This document shows, one piece after another, positions 28,448-37,994 of a stretch of 64,000 nt of DNA. Positions within the stretch are counted from its first letter, which is position 1. The number at the start of each line of letters is the position of its first letter. The DNA is from Pseudomonadota bacterium (GTDB taxonomy: Bacteria > Pseudomonadota > Alphaproteobacteria > UBA8366), in the NCBI GenBank assembly GCA_036339585.1, contig JAYZAS010000002.1:1-64000 (forward strand), written 5' to 3'. Below the pieces are notes generated by a model, which had not been told where the DNA came from, did no database searches, and saw only the letters and a list, made by a program, of their open reading frames with translations. Both the position numbers and the translations under genes were made by a program.

Positions 28448-28788
28448 TAACTCCTCTCCATAAATGAATGCCCTGAAAATATCCAAGTCATTTTACAAGA
28501 AAACACGCTGTTGACATTACGTGCACACTTCTTTGACTCAAAAACTTATTCGATATGTCGACACATAGTTTTTATGCCGGAGCACGATTAATACTCAAGA
28601 TATGGCATTCAAAAATACTCTTGCCAACTGCCTCTAATAATTTTTTTAAAATGCCAAGTTGCAAAATAACTCTGAAAAATTTTTGGTGCGGGACAAGAGA
28701 AGGACCTTGTGCGATTTTAATCAGCAATGGAATAAAAAAACCACATTTGGTGCTAGCCAAAAGCCATGCGCACTTATAAACTAGTAAA
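28448..28788. other. Divergent intergenic region, ctaA/marR
   Basis: About 340 bases between the divergent starts of ctaA and the MarR-type gene. It is AT-rich. A 16-base imperfect palindrome lies near the marR start. A frame on the plus strand here (74 codons) has no recognisable domain and reads like chance. Promoters for both genes must lie here, but no clear hexamer pair was identified. Confidence 0.5.
28746..28761. promoter_or_regulatory. Candidate MarR operator
   Basis: TTTGG and CCAAA arms separated by six bases form a 16-base imperfect palindrome ending 27 bases before the MarR-type start. Size and place suit autoregulation by a MarR dimer, which usually binds 16-20 bp palindromes. 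This is inferred from position only. Confidence 0.35.
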
Positions 28789-29268
28789 ATGGAATATTTG
28801 CCTGCATCAAGTCATAAAAGTATGACAGCCGAAAATATCGGATTTCTAATCTGGCGAGTAGTAAACAAGTGGCAAAAAGAACAAAAATCTGTTCTAACAG
28901 CCCACAACATAACTCCGGTTCAGCTTCTACTTTTAGCGGGATTGGAGGAGATGTCGTCGGCTTCTGAATCAATTAAGCAATCCGAATTAGCCCATCATTG
29001 TGGAGCTGATTCTATGATGACGTCACAAGTTGTTCGGTCGTTAGAAAAACGCAAGCTTCTGAAACGCGACAAACATGAGAGAGATGGACGCGCGATCCAG
29101 TTAACCCTCACAAAACGGGGAAAAATTTTGGTACATGAGGTCATTCCCAAAATGCTTGCAACAGACCTTGGGTTCTTCACTGGACTCGGCGAAAGGACTG
29201 GTGAATTTGCTGACGCTCTCAAGATGCTCTTGGGAGAACGTCCACGTCGGAGAGTTCCGGCCGCCTAA
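28789..29268 (+). CDS. MarR family transcriptional regulator
   Basis: 159 residues with the MarR winged-helix layout: a helical N-terminus (about 10-35), a helix-turn-helix (about 60-90, QSELAHHCGADSMMTSQVVRSLEKR), and a wing with the family DKHERDGRAIQLTLTKRG (about 92-109), followed by C-terminal dimerisation helices and a basic tail (RPRRRVPAA). The ligand is unknown. It is divergent from ctaA and converges on the helicase gene. The nearest targets by position are its own gene and ctaA. Confidence 0.88.
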   Translation: MEYLPASSHKSMTAENIGFLIWRVVNKWQKEQKSVLTAHNITPVQLLLLAGLEEMSSASESIKQSELAHHCGADSMMTSQVVRSLEKRKLLKRDKHERDGRAIQLTLTKRGKILVHEVIPKMLATDLGFFTGLGERTGEFADALKMLLGERPRRRVPAA

Positions 29269-29276
29269 TTTGCGCG

Positions 29277-32033
29277 TCAAGCCTGTGCAGAAAGTTTTTT
29301 ATTATTATTAAAAAACTTTCGTGTTTCAGCCACTGCTTCCGCTAATCCAACTGGCTGCACTTCAACGCCGGCTGGAAAAGCTCCTAACAATCGAGACGGC
29401 GTCATCGGATCAAGCATGACAAATACGCCACGATCGTCGGCCCTACGCACCAAACGGCCGTAGGCTTGCTTCAAACGGAATCGTGTAATCATATCGTCAT
29501 ATTGTTTCTTCCCGAAAAAGCTTCGCCGAGCGCGATGAAGTATTGTGGGGCGTGGCCAAGGCACCCGATCAAAAACAATCATCCGCAGGCTCTCTCCCGG
29601 CACGTCCACACCGTCACGCACCGCATCAGTACCAAGCAAACATGAATTTTTTTCTGCACGGAAAATATCCACTAATGTGGGAAGGTTCCACCGATCTATA
29701 TGCTGAGAATACAAAGCTAGACCTTCAGCGTCGAGTGTTCCTATGATGCGTTTATAAACTGCTCGCAGCCGGCTAATAGCTGTGAATAAGCCAAGCCCTC
29801 CCCCCCCTGCGGCAATGAATAGTTCTCGATAAGCTGCCGCCACCTGATCAAGCTTATCCTTCCGAACATCTTTAATAATAAAAACTCGAGTCAATGCACC
29901 ATAATCAAATGGGGAGGGAACCTCTGCTCTGATGGCCGCTTTGAGATTATGGCACGCACCGGTTCGCATCTCCGCAGTTTGCCAGTCGAAGTCCGCGTCG
30001 CCTGTGCCATCGCGAAGAGTTGCAGAGGTTACCAAGACTCCGTGTGCTGGCCCCACAACTTGTTCGGCGAAAGGTATTGTTGGGTCAATCCAATGGCGGT
30101 GCATACCAACATCAAAATCACGCCCATCTAATCGTTCAACACTTAGCCACTCGGCAAACCGCTCGCTAACATTTTCCAGCTCAGAGTTGAGGGATGCCAG
30201 CATGTCGCGCCACACGGATACAGGCTGTTCACCGCGGTAAAGGATCGATTGCACCAATCCTTCTATTCGATTGCGACTTTTTGTGTCCAGCTCACTTGCT
30301 TGATCATCGAGCTTTGACTCGAGACTTCGTCGAAGTTCTCTTAGTGGCCTCTCTAATAGGTAAAGATCGCCCTCGAGTTTTGACGCCGCTTCAAGGAAAT
30401 CATCTGACAATTCTATTGTATCGCATTCGAGATTATACGGACTTTTAGAGTCCTGGCTACGACTGTAAACATAAGATCGTATTTGACATAAAAATGCTTC
30501 GGCAGGGCCAACCGGGCGCGCATCGACACAGCGTTGATGCCAACCCTCTCCCGGCAAAGACCGCGCAGCCTTCAATACCTTTTCAAGACACGACATTAAA
30601 TTATCATCATCCGATATCAACCCCTCGATGCGTAGCTTTAGACCCCGCGCACGGCTCCGTGTCCCCAGCTCAGCACCCCGAAGCCATCGACGGAGCTCGG
30701 CTGTTTCGCGACCGCTTAAATATGCGGAAAACGCACTGTCAGCTGCATCAAAAATATGATGCCCTTCATCAAAGACCATCCGCGTTGGAGATCTAGCACC
30801 AGAGAAACGACCCCGGGTGGCATTGGCCATCACAAGCGCATGGTTGGCGATTACCAAAGTTGCCCGACGAGCTTCCCGAATATTTTTCTCAATGAAACAT
30901 TTTCCATAATGGGCGCAACTTCCGTATACACACTCACCTCGCCGGTCGGCAAGGTCGAGAGTATGCTGGCGTCCTACAAGGTCTATAAGCCAAGCTGGGA
31001 AGTCTCCACCGGTCATACTCCCATCTCGGCTCACCAAAGCCCAGCGCGCTAATAATCCGAGGCCGATTGCATCTCTTTTACGAATGGTTACTTGTTTTAC
31101 TGAATCCTCAAAGTTTAATAGGCAAAGATAGTTTTCTCGCCCCTTACGAACGACAACTTGCCGCGCCCTCTCCGAACTAATGGGAAAGAGCTTGCACAAC
31201 TCTTGATCAATTTGGTGTTGGAGATTACGGCTATAAGTCGAGATCCAAACAGGGAATTCATTTTTTTCAGCCCAGAGGCTGGCCGGTGCCAAATAACCTA
31301 GGGTTTTTCCAACACCAGTTCCAGCCTCTGCCAATATCATAGTCGGAGCACCTCCGTTTACGCTGGGTTGAAACGCAGCAGATGTAGCGGAGGCATAGTC
31401 AGCTTGACTCGGTCGGTCTTCTGACTCAACCCCTACCAATTGCCTTAACCGCTCGCGCGCCTCAACAGGATCAACGCCTTTGTCACTAGGAGGAACCGTT
31501 GGCGCATATTCCGACCACTCGGGAAGCTGTGTCCAGATTTTTAGTCCGGCACCTGATTTTGTTGGGTTGTTATTAACTTTTAACGTTGCAAGTAGTGACT
31601 CCCCCCAAGACCAACCACCCATAGCCATTGTGTCAATTAGTTCGGCCAAATTGGAACTAGGCAACTCCGCAAATTGCCTAAACAAATTCAAAGTAACACT
31701 TCGCAAGATAGAGGCCTCTTCCGGTAGCGATTTAGGCAAAGGTAGTTTTAGTGTTCTGGCCAGGCCGGTTGGGGTCGGTATCGTAAATGTAGCCGGCAAA
31801 ACGAATGCGAATAATTCGAGAACATCGAATGCTTCAAATAGATTGAGGCCTAACCGACCTGCCACAACAGGCATATGACACAAGATTGGTCTTTTACCTC
31901 GAATGATTCGTGATCTTGCATCCTTCAAAGACAGTTCCCGAATTTCGCCGTCTTTTGTCAGCCAAACTGCGGAAGCAACTCCAGCAACAAGAATTGGTGC
32001 TTCTTCTAGTCGGAAAGGTTTATTCGTAACCAT
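29277..32033 (-). CDS. DinG/XPD-like iron-sulfur DNA helicase
   Basis: About 918 residues from the start at 32033, which lies just after a likely false upstream start. It is a superfamily 2 helicase of the DinG/Rad3 group. Walker A is AGTGVGKT at 237-244, and four cysteines at 304, 368, 373 and 379 form the expected [4Fe-4S] site. The DEAH-like box is FDEGHH at 421-426, and C-terminal motifs include LLGTDAVRDGVDVPG and QAYGRLVRR. Residues 1-200 have no helicase motifs and may be a decayed exonuclease-like domain. Predicted role: 5'-3' unwinding of damage or R-loop structures. Confidence 0.88.
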   Translation of the reverse strand: MVTNKPFRLEEAPILVAGVASAVWLTKDGEIRELSLKDARSRIIRGKRPILCHMPVVAGRLGLNLFEAFDVLELFAFVLPATFTIPTPTGLARTLKLPLPKSLPEEASILRSVTLNLFRQFAELPSSNLAELIDTMAMGGWSWGESLLATLKVNNNPTKSGAGLKIWTQLPEWSEYAPTVPPSDKGVDPVEARERLRQLVGVESEDRPSQADYASATSAAFQPSVNGGAPTMILAEAGTGVGKTLGYLAPASLWAEKNEFPVWISTYSRNLQHQIDQELCKLFPISSERARQVVVRKGRENYLCLLNFEDSVKQVTIRKRDAIGLGLLARWALVSRDGSMTGGDFPAWLIDLVGRQHTLDLADRRGECVYGSCAHYGKCFIEKNIREARRATLVIANHALVMANATRGRFSGARSPTRMVFDEGHHIFDAADSAFSAYLSGRETAELRRWLRGAELGTRSRARGLKLRIEGLISDDDNLMSCLEKVLKAARSLPGEGWHQRCVDARPVGPAEAFLCQIRSYVYSRSQDSKSPYNLECDTIELSDDFLEAASKLEGDLYLLERPLRELRRSLESKLDDQASELDTKSRNRIEGLVQSILYRGEQPVSVWRDMLASLNSELENVSERFAEWLSVERLDGRDFDVGMHRHWIDPTIPFAEQVVGPAHGVLVTSATLRDGTGDADFDWQTAEMRTGACHNLKAAIRAEVPSPFDYGALTRVFIIKDVRKDKLDQVAAAYRELFIAAGGGGLGLFTAISRLRAVYKRIIGTLDAEGLALYSQHIDRWNLPTLVDIFRAEKNSCLLGTDAVRDGVDVPGESLRMIVFDRVPWPRPTILHRARRSFFGKKQYDDMITRFRLKQAYGRLVRRADDRGVFVMLDPMTPSRLLGAFPAGVEVQPVGLAEAVAETRKFFNNNKKLSAQA

Positions 32034-32082
32034 TACTCTTATTATAACGACACTCCATGAAAAATTGAAAAACGAATCCACA

Positions 32083-32111
32083 TTGACGCCAGCGCGTCTC
32101 CTTCATACTGT
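32083..32111 (+). promoter_or_regulatory. Possible promoter of lysK
   Basis: TTGACG and TACTGT separated by 17 bases, with the second element 22 bases before the lysK start. The -35 is good and the -10 weak. A GGAG ribosome site lies between it and the ATG. Confidence 0.4.
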
Positions 32112-32133
32112 CCAGTAATTAGTGGAGTAAAAC

Positions 32134-33714
32134 ATGATTATTAATAGAGAAATTTCAGAAAAGGCCAAAGCATGGCCTTTCGACGAGGCACGCCGTCTCC
32201 TCAAGCGTATCAAGAAAAAAACGCCTGAAAAGGGCTACGTCCTTTTCGAAACTGGCTACGGGCCATCTGGCTTACCACACATTGGTACATTTGGAGAGGT
32301 GCAGCGCACGGCAATGGTACGGCAAGCTTTTCAACAAATTTCAGACATTCCAACGAAGCTGATTGCTTTCTCAGATGATATGGATGGATTTCGTAAGGTG
32401 CCGGAAAATCTTCCAAAAAAGGAAATGCTACAAGCACACCTACATAAATCGCTAACAAAAGTTCCAGATCCATTCGGCACGCATGAGAGTTTTGCCCACC
32501 ATAATAACAATAAGCTAAGGGAATTTCTTGATCACTTTGGATTTGACTACGAATTCAAGAGTGCAACCGAGAGTTACTGCACGGGGGAGTTTGATGCCGC
32601 CCTATGCCGCATGCTGGAAGTCTATGACAAAGTAATGAGTATAATGCTGCCAACGCTTGGAGAGGAACGTAGAAAGACTTACAGCCCATTTCTGCCAATT
32701 TGCCCTGAAACCGATCACGTACTGCAAGTCCCTGTCCTCGAGACAGACCCCAGTGCAAACACAATCGTATATCTTCGAGCTGATGGAAAAAAGATCGAAA
32801 CTGAGGTCACGGGTGGCAAATGCAAGCTGCAATGGAAACCAGACTGGGCAATGAGGTGGTATACATTTGAAGTTGACTATGAAATGTCAGGCAAAGACTT
32901 ATTAAGCTCGGTTCAGCAATCGGGCCATATCACTAGGGAGTTAGGCGGCAAACCTCCCCAAAATCTTACCTATGAACTATTTCTTGATGAGCATGGAGAA
33001 AAAATCTCAAAATCACGTGGCAACGGCCTAACGATTGACGAATGGCTGAATTATGCTCCCCAGGAGTCTCTCTCTTTATTCATGTATCAGAAACCCAAAT
33101 CCGCAAAGCGACTTCATTTCGATATCATCCCCCGCAACGTAGACGAATATTTAAATTGTCTGAATAAATTCTTCTCAGAAACACCAAGCCAACAATTTGA
33201 AAACCCTGCATGGCATATCCACGGAGGAGCTCCTCCAGAAAATGACTCCCCCTTAACCTTCACGATTTTATTAAACTTGGCGAGTGTGTGTAATACAGAA
33301 GACAAGGCTGTTTTGTGGGGTTTCATCACTCGTTATGCACCAAACGCTAACCCAGAGATGAATCCCACATTAGATGCGTTAGTGGAATATTCAATCCGCT
33401 ACTACAAAGACTTTGTCAAACCTACCAAGAAATTCCGGAGTCCTACAGAACAAGAACGTAAGGCCTTACATAACCTTGCAAAGATGCTAGAGAGCGTGGG
33501 CCCTGATACATCCGCAAAAGACTTGCAGAATAAAGTGTTCCAAGCAGGTAAAGAAAGCGGTTTCGAAAATCTGCGGTATTGGTTTAAGGCTTGCTACGAG
33601 GTGCTTTTCGGACAAGAGGAGGGACCACGCATGGGTTCTTTCATAGAGCTGTACGGAGTTTCGGAGACAGTCAAATTAATTCGCGAAATACTAGCTGAGA
33701 CAGATGAAACCTAA
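32134..33714 (+). CDS. lysK: Lysine--tRNA ligase, class I
   Basis: 526-residue class I lysyl-tRNA synthetase, the form found in archaea and many alphaproteobacteria in place of class II LysS. The HIGH-type signature is HIGT at 49-52 after GPSGLP. The KMSKS-type loop is KISKS at 290-294 within EKISKSRGNG. A helical anticodon-binding region fills the C-terminus. GGAG stands eight bases before the ATG. It converges on the amidase gene with 8 bp between stops. Confidence 0.95.
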   Translation: MIINREISEKAKAWPFDEARRLLKRIKKKTPEKGYVLFETGYGPSGLPHIGTFGEVQRTAMVRQAFQQISDIPTKLIAFSDDMDGFRKVPENLPKKEMLQAHLHKSLTKVPDPFGTHESFAHHNNNKLREFLDHFGFDYEFKSATESYCTGEFDAALCRMLEVYDKVMSIMLPTLGEERRKTYSPFLPICPETDHVLQVPVLETDPSANTIVYLRADGKKIETEVTGGKCKLQWKPDWAMRWYTFEVDYEMSGKDLLSSVQQSGHITRELGGKPPQNLTYELFLDEHGEKISKSRGNGLTIDEWLNYAPQESLSLFMYQKPKSAKRLHFDIIPRNVDEYLNCLNKFFSETPSQQFENPAWHIHGGAPPENDSPLTFTILLNLASVCNTEDKAVLWGFITRYAPNANPEMNPTLDALVEYSIRYYKDFVKPTKKFRSPTEQERKALHNLAKMLESVGPDTSAKDLQNKVFQAGKESGFENLRYWFKACYEVLFGQEEGPRMGSFIELYGVSETVKLIREILAETDET

Positions 33715-33722
33715 GGAATAAA

Positions 33723-35090
33723 CTAATCTTTGACCAACGGCGCTTTCCCCATCAGTTCATCAGCTAGTCCAAGTATACGTTCAGCTGCTAATGCTACCGA
33801 AAGGAGCTTTTTGTCTTCTCCTTTACGGCCGATAAATTGAAGTCCTACGGGGAATCCTTTCGCGTCTAACCCTACAGGAATTGTAATCGCACATAAATCT
33901 AACAAGTTCACGATAGAAGTATTGCGAAGCGCCCTCATGTTCAATTTTCGATATAATTGTGGCTCCGTAACCTCACGAATTGTTGGCGGGCTTATTGGAA
34001 CTGTGGGCCCGACCAAAACATCAACATCCACTAGGGTCTGATCAATTTCTTTTGCAAGTAGCATCAATCGTTGTAACCGTTTGTCGTAATCAGAGGCGGA
34101 GATATTCGCCATCTTCTCAAACCGGGACTTTACGTTTGGGTCTAACGTATCTTTCCAGTCAGGGAATTCCGTGTTGATTAGCGCCGCAAACTCTGATGCC
34201 GCAAGTCCGCCCCGAGAGAAGATCTCTCCCGCCTCAGAAATCGCACGAGGACTTATTTCTGATAAACTTGCTCCCCGCTTTTCAATAGCGCACGTCGCTC
34301 TAAGCGCCACTTCTCCTATGTTCGTGTCACAACTATCAAAGAACCAACTGCATATTCCCATCTTCAATCCCAATACGTCGTGTGAGCGCAGGTTCATCAA
34401 AAATTGATCAAATGGGATATTAGTCTCCGGGTCAATGACCGAAAACATCACTACTGCGTCAGAAACTGATCGAGTAATTACGCCAGGGGTATCTAAAGAA
34501 TGACTGAGCGGAACGAGACCTTTAGTCGACCAACGGTTTTTTGTGGTCTTTAATCCCACGGTTCCGGTGAAACTAGCTGGTACTCGCACAGACCCAGCAG
34601 TGTCGCTTCCTAACGCGGCTAACGCAGAGCCCTCTTGTATGCTGACACCCGAGCCAGAGCTCGAACCACCTGATACATGAGGTTCATCAATACTCCATGG
34701 ATTCACTGGTGTTGGCCAATGGGGGTTTGTACCCAAACCACCGAAGGCAAATTCGACCATATGTGTTTTGCCCATAAACACGGCGCCAGCATTTCTCAAA
34801 CTAAGAATCACTTCCCCTTCAAAACACCATTTCTTAGGCAGCGGATGGGGCGTGCCGGCATATGTTTCAAAGCCATTCAAACCAAACAGGTCTTTGATTG
34901 AAATCGGAATCCCGCTTAAGATCCCTGGTTTTTGGTTGCTCGCTGGCGACCAATGACGGTAGGCACACAAAGTTTCTTCATGTTCTCGATACCGTGAGAC
35001 TGCAGTTTCAATCACCCTATCTCTCATAGAGGGATCATTTGTTATTTTAGGGATAAGCATTTCTAAAGGTAAATCAAACAAACTAACCAT
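33723..35090 (-). CDS. Amidase signature family protein
   Basis: 455 residues with the amidase signature catalytic triad: Lys66 in ISIKDLFG, the cis-serine within GGSSSGSG at 141-148 and nucleophile Ser167 in GSDTAGSVR. The Gly/Ser-rich core is intact, so it is probably active. The family hydrolyses many amides. It is unlikely to be GatA because no gatB or gatC lies beside it and the C-terminal region differs. The substrate is unknown. It is divergent from the DUF952 gene with 111 bp between them. Confidence 0.85.
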   Translation of the reverse strand: MVSLFDLPLEMLIPKITNDPSMRDRVIETAVSRYREHEETLCAYRHWSPASNQKPGILSGIPISIKDLFGLNGFETYAGTPHPLPKKWCFEGEVILSLRNAGAVFMGKTHMVEFAFGGLGTNPHWPTPVNPWSIDEPHVSGGSSSGSGVSIQEGSALAALGSDTAGSVRVPASFTGTVGLKTTKNRWSTKGLVPLSHSLDTPGVITRSVSDAVVMFSVIDPETNIPFDQFLMNLRSHDVLGLKMGICSWFFDSCDTNIGEVALRATCAIEKRGASLSEISPRAISEAGEIFSRGGLAASEFAALINTEFPDWKDTLDPNVKSRFEKMANISASDYDKRLQRLMLLAKEIDQTLVDVDVLVGPTVPISPPTIREVTEPQLYRKLNMRALRNTSIVNLLDLCAITIPVGLDAKGFPVGLQFIGRKGEDKKLLSVALAAERILGLADELMGKAPLVKD

Positions 35091-35201
35091 CTATTTCTCT
35101 GTATTATTTTCGGTAAATAATTGTAATTTGCTCGTGCAATGTTACATCGAAGAAGAGATACGACCTAGGCTTTTGGGAAGAATTATTTTACTCGTATTCC
35201 T

Positions 35202-35543
35202 ATGACAATAATTTATCACATCGCTCATGAGCCTGATTGGCGGGCTGCACAAGATTTAGGCTTTTACAAAGGAGGAGACACCTTCGACAAAGAAGGATTC
35301 ATTCACTTTTCTATTGCCGAAGAGATAAAAATAAGTGCAAAATTACATTACCAGGGCATTGCAGATCTTCTGTTGATTGCGGTTTTTGACTACAAACTGG
35401 GCACAGCGTTGAAGTGGGAGACCACTCGTGGAGGGAAATTATTTCCCCATCTCTATGCGCATTTAGATCCATCGTATGTTGAATGGGTTGCACCACTGTG
35501 TTTGGGAAAAGACGGCTTGCACATATTCCCTAATTTGGAGTGA
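35202..35543 (+). CDS. DUF952 family protein
   Basis: 113 residues matching DUF952, a small family with a fold related to ADP-ribosyltransferase-like proteins. Conserved blocks are IYHIAHEPDW at the start, DKEGFIHFS near 30-38, LKWETTRGGKLFPHLYA near 70-86 and the closing segment. The biochemical role is not known. The stop overlaps an in-frame GTG of pyrD, and the likely pyrD ATG is 5 bp past the stop, so the two form an operon. Confidence 0.85.
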   Translation: MTIIYHIAHEPDWRAAQDLGFYKGGDTFDKEGFIHFSIAEEIKISAKLHYQGIADLLLIAVFDYKLGTALKWETTRGGKLFPHLYAHLDPSYVEWVAPLCLGKDGLHIFPNLE

Positions 35544-35548
35544 TTAAA

Positions 35549-36595
35549 ATGGATATGCCATCCACAATTATGCCATTTCTGCGCCAAATAAATCCGGAAC
35601 GTGCTCACCACCTTACCCTTCTCGCCTTAAAACTGGGTTTTGGACCCTCCGATCCTTATTCAGATCAAAAGTCCCTCGCAATTAAAGTTGCCGGCCTCTC
35701 CTTTGAAAACCCAGTAGGCTTAGCAGCAGGCTTTGACAAGAACGCAGAAGTTATCAGTCCAATGCTAAAAGCAGGGTTTGGATTTGTCGAAACAGGTACA
35801 GTTACGCCAAAACCGCAGGAGGGTAACACTAAACCACGTGTTTTTCGGCTACCGGAAGACGAAGCAATCATCAATCGGCTTGGCTTCAATAATCAGGGAC
35901 TTCCGGCTTTTACAAAACGTCTCCAAGCGCACAAAATAAATACCGGCGTTGTGGGTGCAAATATAGGACACAACAAGGCTTCCACGGACCCGATCTCCGA
36001 TTATATAACCGGTGCCGAAGGGGTGTCTCAATTCTGTGATTATCTTACCATCAATGTTTCCTCCCCGAACACACCGGGCCTCAGATCATTGCAAAGTAAA
36101 GATACGTTACATTGCCTAATCGAGTCAGTGTTGAAGGCTATGAACAAAAAAAGGAAACCGGTCTTTGTGAAAATAGCACCTGATCTCACGGAAGAAGAAC
36201 GAGCCGACATCGCAGATGTTGCTATTAACTCTGGCATTGCGGGATTAATTGTCTCCAACACGACCATAGAACGCAATGCCGGCTTAAAAAATCCTCTTAA
36301 AACAGAAACTGGAGGACTCAGTGGGAGACCATTATTGGCCCCCTCGACAGAGTTGCTCTCAGAGATGTATTTTCGTACGGAAGGTAAAATTGCCTTGATC
36401 GGCGTAGGCGGCATAGCGTCAGGCAGGGACGCGTATGAAAAGATTTGTGCTGGCGCATCACTTGTCCAGCTCTACACCGGGCTTATTTACCACGGTCCCA
36501 AATTAGTGCGCAGAATTAAAGATGAACTTGCGTCTATGCTGAAGCAGGATGACTTTAGTTGCGTAGCTGATGCAGTCGGTAGCCAAGCAAAATAA
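35549..36595 (+). CDS. pyrD: Dihydroorotate dehydrogenase (quinone)
   Basis: About 348 residues, class 2 length, with an N-terminal helix pair for membrane and quinone contact (PFLRQINPERAHHLTLLALK). The FMN barrel has NPVGLAAGFDKNAE near 55-68, ETGTVTPKPQ, NRLGFNNQG, TINVSSPNTPGLR with the catalytic serine of class 2, and GVGGIASGRDAYEKI. It oxidises dihydroorotate to orotate in pyrimidine synthesis, passing electrons to quinone. ATG 35549 is chosen for its GGAG spacing of eight bases over GTG 35540 and ATG 35555. Confidence 0.96.
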   Translation: MDMPSTIMPFLRQINPERAHHLTLLALKLGFGPSDPYSDQKSLAIKVAGLSFENPVGLAAGFDKNAEVISPMLKAGFGFVETGTVTPKPQEGNTKPRVFRLPEDEAIINRLGFNNQGLPAFTKRLQAHKINTGVVGANIGHNKASTDPISDYITGAEGVSQFCDYLTINVSSPNTPGLRSLQSKDTLHCLIESVLKAMNKKRKPVFVKIAPDLTEEERADIADVAINSGIAGLIVSNTTIERNAGLKNPLKTETGGLSGRPLLAPSTELLSEMYFRTEGKIALIGVGGIASGRDAYEKICAGASLVQLYTGLIYHGPKLVRRIKDELASMLKQDDFSCVADAVGSQAK

Positions 36596-36665
36596 ACTAC
36601 AGCACTTGCCCCCGACCTAAACGCTGCGTAACCTCTAATTGATTCTGCAGTAATAACAACCAACC

Positions 36666-37958
36666 ATGAAGCATCTACGCATGTCGATCCAAGTTCACGC
36701 TATTATCTTTAGTTGCTATTCCGCAGCGTCAGTTGCTGCAATGTTCGTTCTACCTAAATTTGTTACCGGGCTAAGTTATTCCACCACAATACTTTTCGGG
36801 TTGCTATTTATCTTAGCCGGAGGTCTTATTCAGGAAATATCATCTCGGACTGCTAATGAAAGGCAGGCTGTGAGACGCCTTATCGTGCTGCGAAAAGCGT
36901 ACAACCAAAATCAAAAAGATTTAGAACGCAACAGAGACGAGCTAAGGCGTGTTTACGAAGCACTGGAAAATTTCAAATCAAGAGGTAAGACCACACAGAC
37001 GCCGGGCGACATTGACGAAGTTGCATCCGAGGTTAAGGTTCTGCATGGACTCGTCGAGCAGCTCTATTCCTCTGGCAATACTGAAATCCGACCAATTACG
37101 GCGGCATCACTCGATGTTGACCCCACTACCGAGGAGGGATTTGGATCACCTAGCGTCGGGGCCCGAGATGTGAAAGATATAAGCCGCGATCTTTTAGTGG
37201 AAATTATGCGCGATGCCCTGCGGCATAATCGAGTAGACCTACATCTTCAGCCCATTGTTACTCTACCACAACGTAAGCGACGATTTTTCGAAAGTTTCAT
37301 ATATATCCGATCAGCCGACGGCGAAGTCATTTCTCCGCTACAGTATGAAGGAGCGGCCAAAGAGAAAAATCTTAGCCTTGCGATTGATAACATGCTTCTT
37401 TTTCGAAGCGTGCAGTTACTGCAGAACGCGCACAAACAAAATTACTCAACTGCATTTTTTTGTAATATTTCGGCTGACACGTTTAGTGATCAAAAATTTT
37501 TATCAGGGTTCATAGAGTATCTTGAGATTAATCGAAACATGGCACCGTGTGTGGTGTTTCAGCTTTCCCAAGCCGAGCTAGCCGCCCGAGCAGATGACAC
37601 GGGCCAAGACCTTCAGCGATTGGTAAACGTTGGTTACAGACTGTGCATGAATGAGGTTACTGATTTAACTTTTGATCCTAATGGTTTGGCACGGCTTGGA
37701 TTTCGATTTGTAAAGATCCATGTAAAAAATCTTTTGAAAAAAAATATAATGGCTACATCTGAGTCTATTCAAAATATGAAAACATCCCTTGATGAAGCAG
37801 GTATTGATCTAATCGTAGATGGCATAGAGACAGAACAAGAGCTTATTGATTTGCTCGATTTTAATATCGATTTAGGACAAGGTTATCTTTTCGGCGAACC
37901 CCGCATGAGTAAAAATCCAAGCGATAATTCCAAACCTCCGGAACTGCGCGTAGTTTAG
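36666..37958 (+). CDS. TipF-like degenerate EAL-domain membrane protein
   Basis: 430 residues: two membrane helices (about 9-30 and 36-56), a coiled coil (about 62-105), a linker, and an EAL domain (about 175-415). The catalytic set is eroded. EAL reads ESF (209-211), the DDFG motif reads NEVT (329-332), the following KID reads KIH (350-352) and an early glutamate is Gln299. Asn267 and Glu388 remain. It should not hydrolyse c-di-GMP but could bind it. This architecture is that of Caulobacter TipF, a c-di-GMP-responsive flagellar assembly factor. The assignment is by layout, and no flagellar gene lies nearby. Confidence 0.75.
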   Translation: MKHLRMSIQVHAIIFSCYSAASVAAMFVLPKFVTGLSYSTTILFGLLFILAGGLIQEISSRTANERQAVRRLIVLRKAYNQNQKDLERNRDELRRVYEALENFKSRGKTTQTPGDIDEVASEVKVLHGLVEQLYSSGNTEIRPITAASLDVDPTTEEGFGSPSVGARDVKDISRDLLVEIMRDALRHNRVDLHLQPIVTLPQRKRRFFESFIYIRSADGEVISPLQYEGAAKEKNLSLAIDNMLLFRSVQLLQNAHKQNYSTAFFCNISADTFSDQKFLSGFIEYLEINRNMAPCVVFQLSQAELAARADDTGQDLQRLVNVGYRLCMNEVTDLTFDPNGLARLGFRFVKIHVKNLLKKNIMATSESIQNMKTSLDEAGIDLIVDGIETEQELIDLLDFNIDLGQGYLFGEPRMSKNPSDNSKPPELRVV

Positions 37959-37994
37959 AATGAACGAATTAAAACAATTGCATTTCACAATAAA

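Noticed and set aside
28555-28779. 74-codon frame in the ctaA/marR gap
   Set aside because: Random-looking composition, no ribosome site and no hydrophobic or domain pattern.
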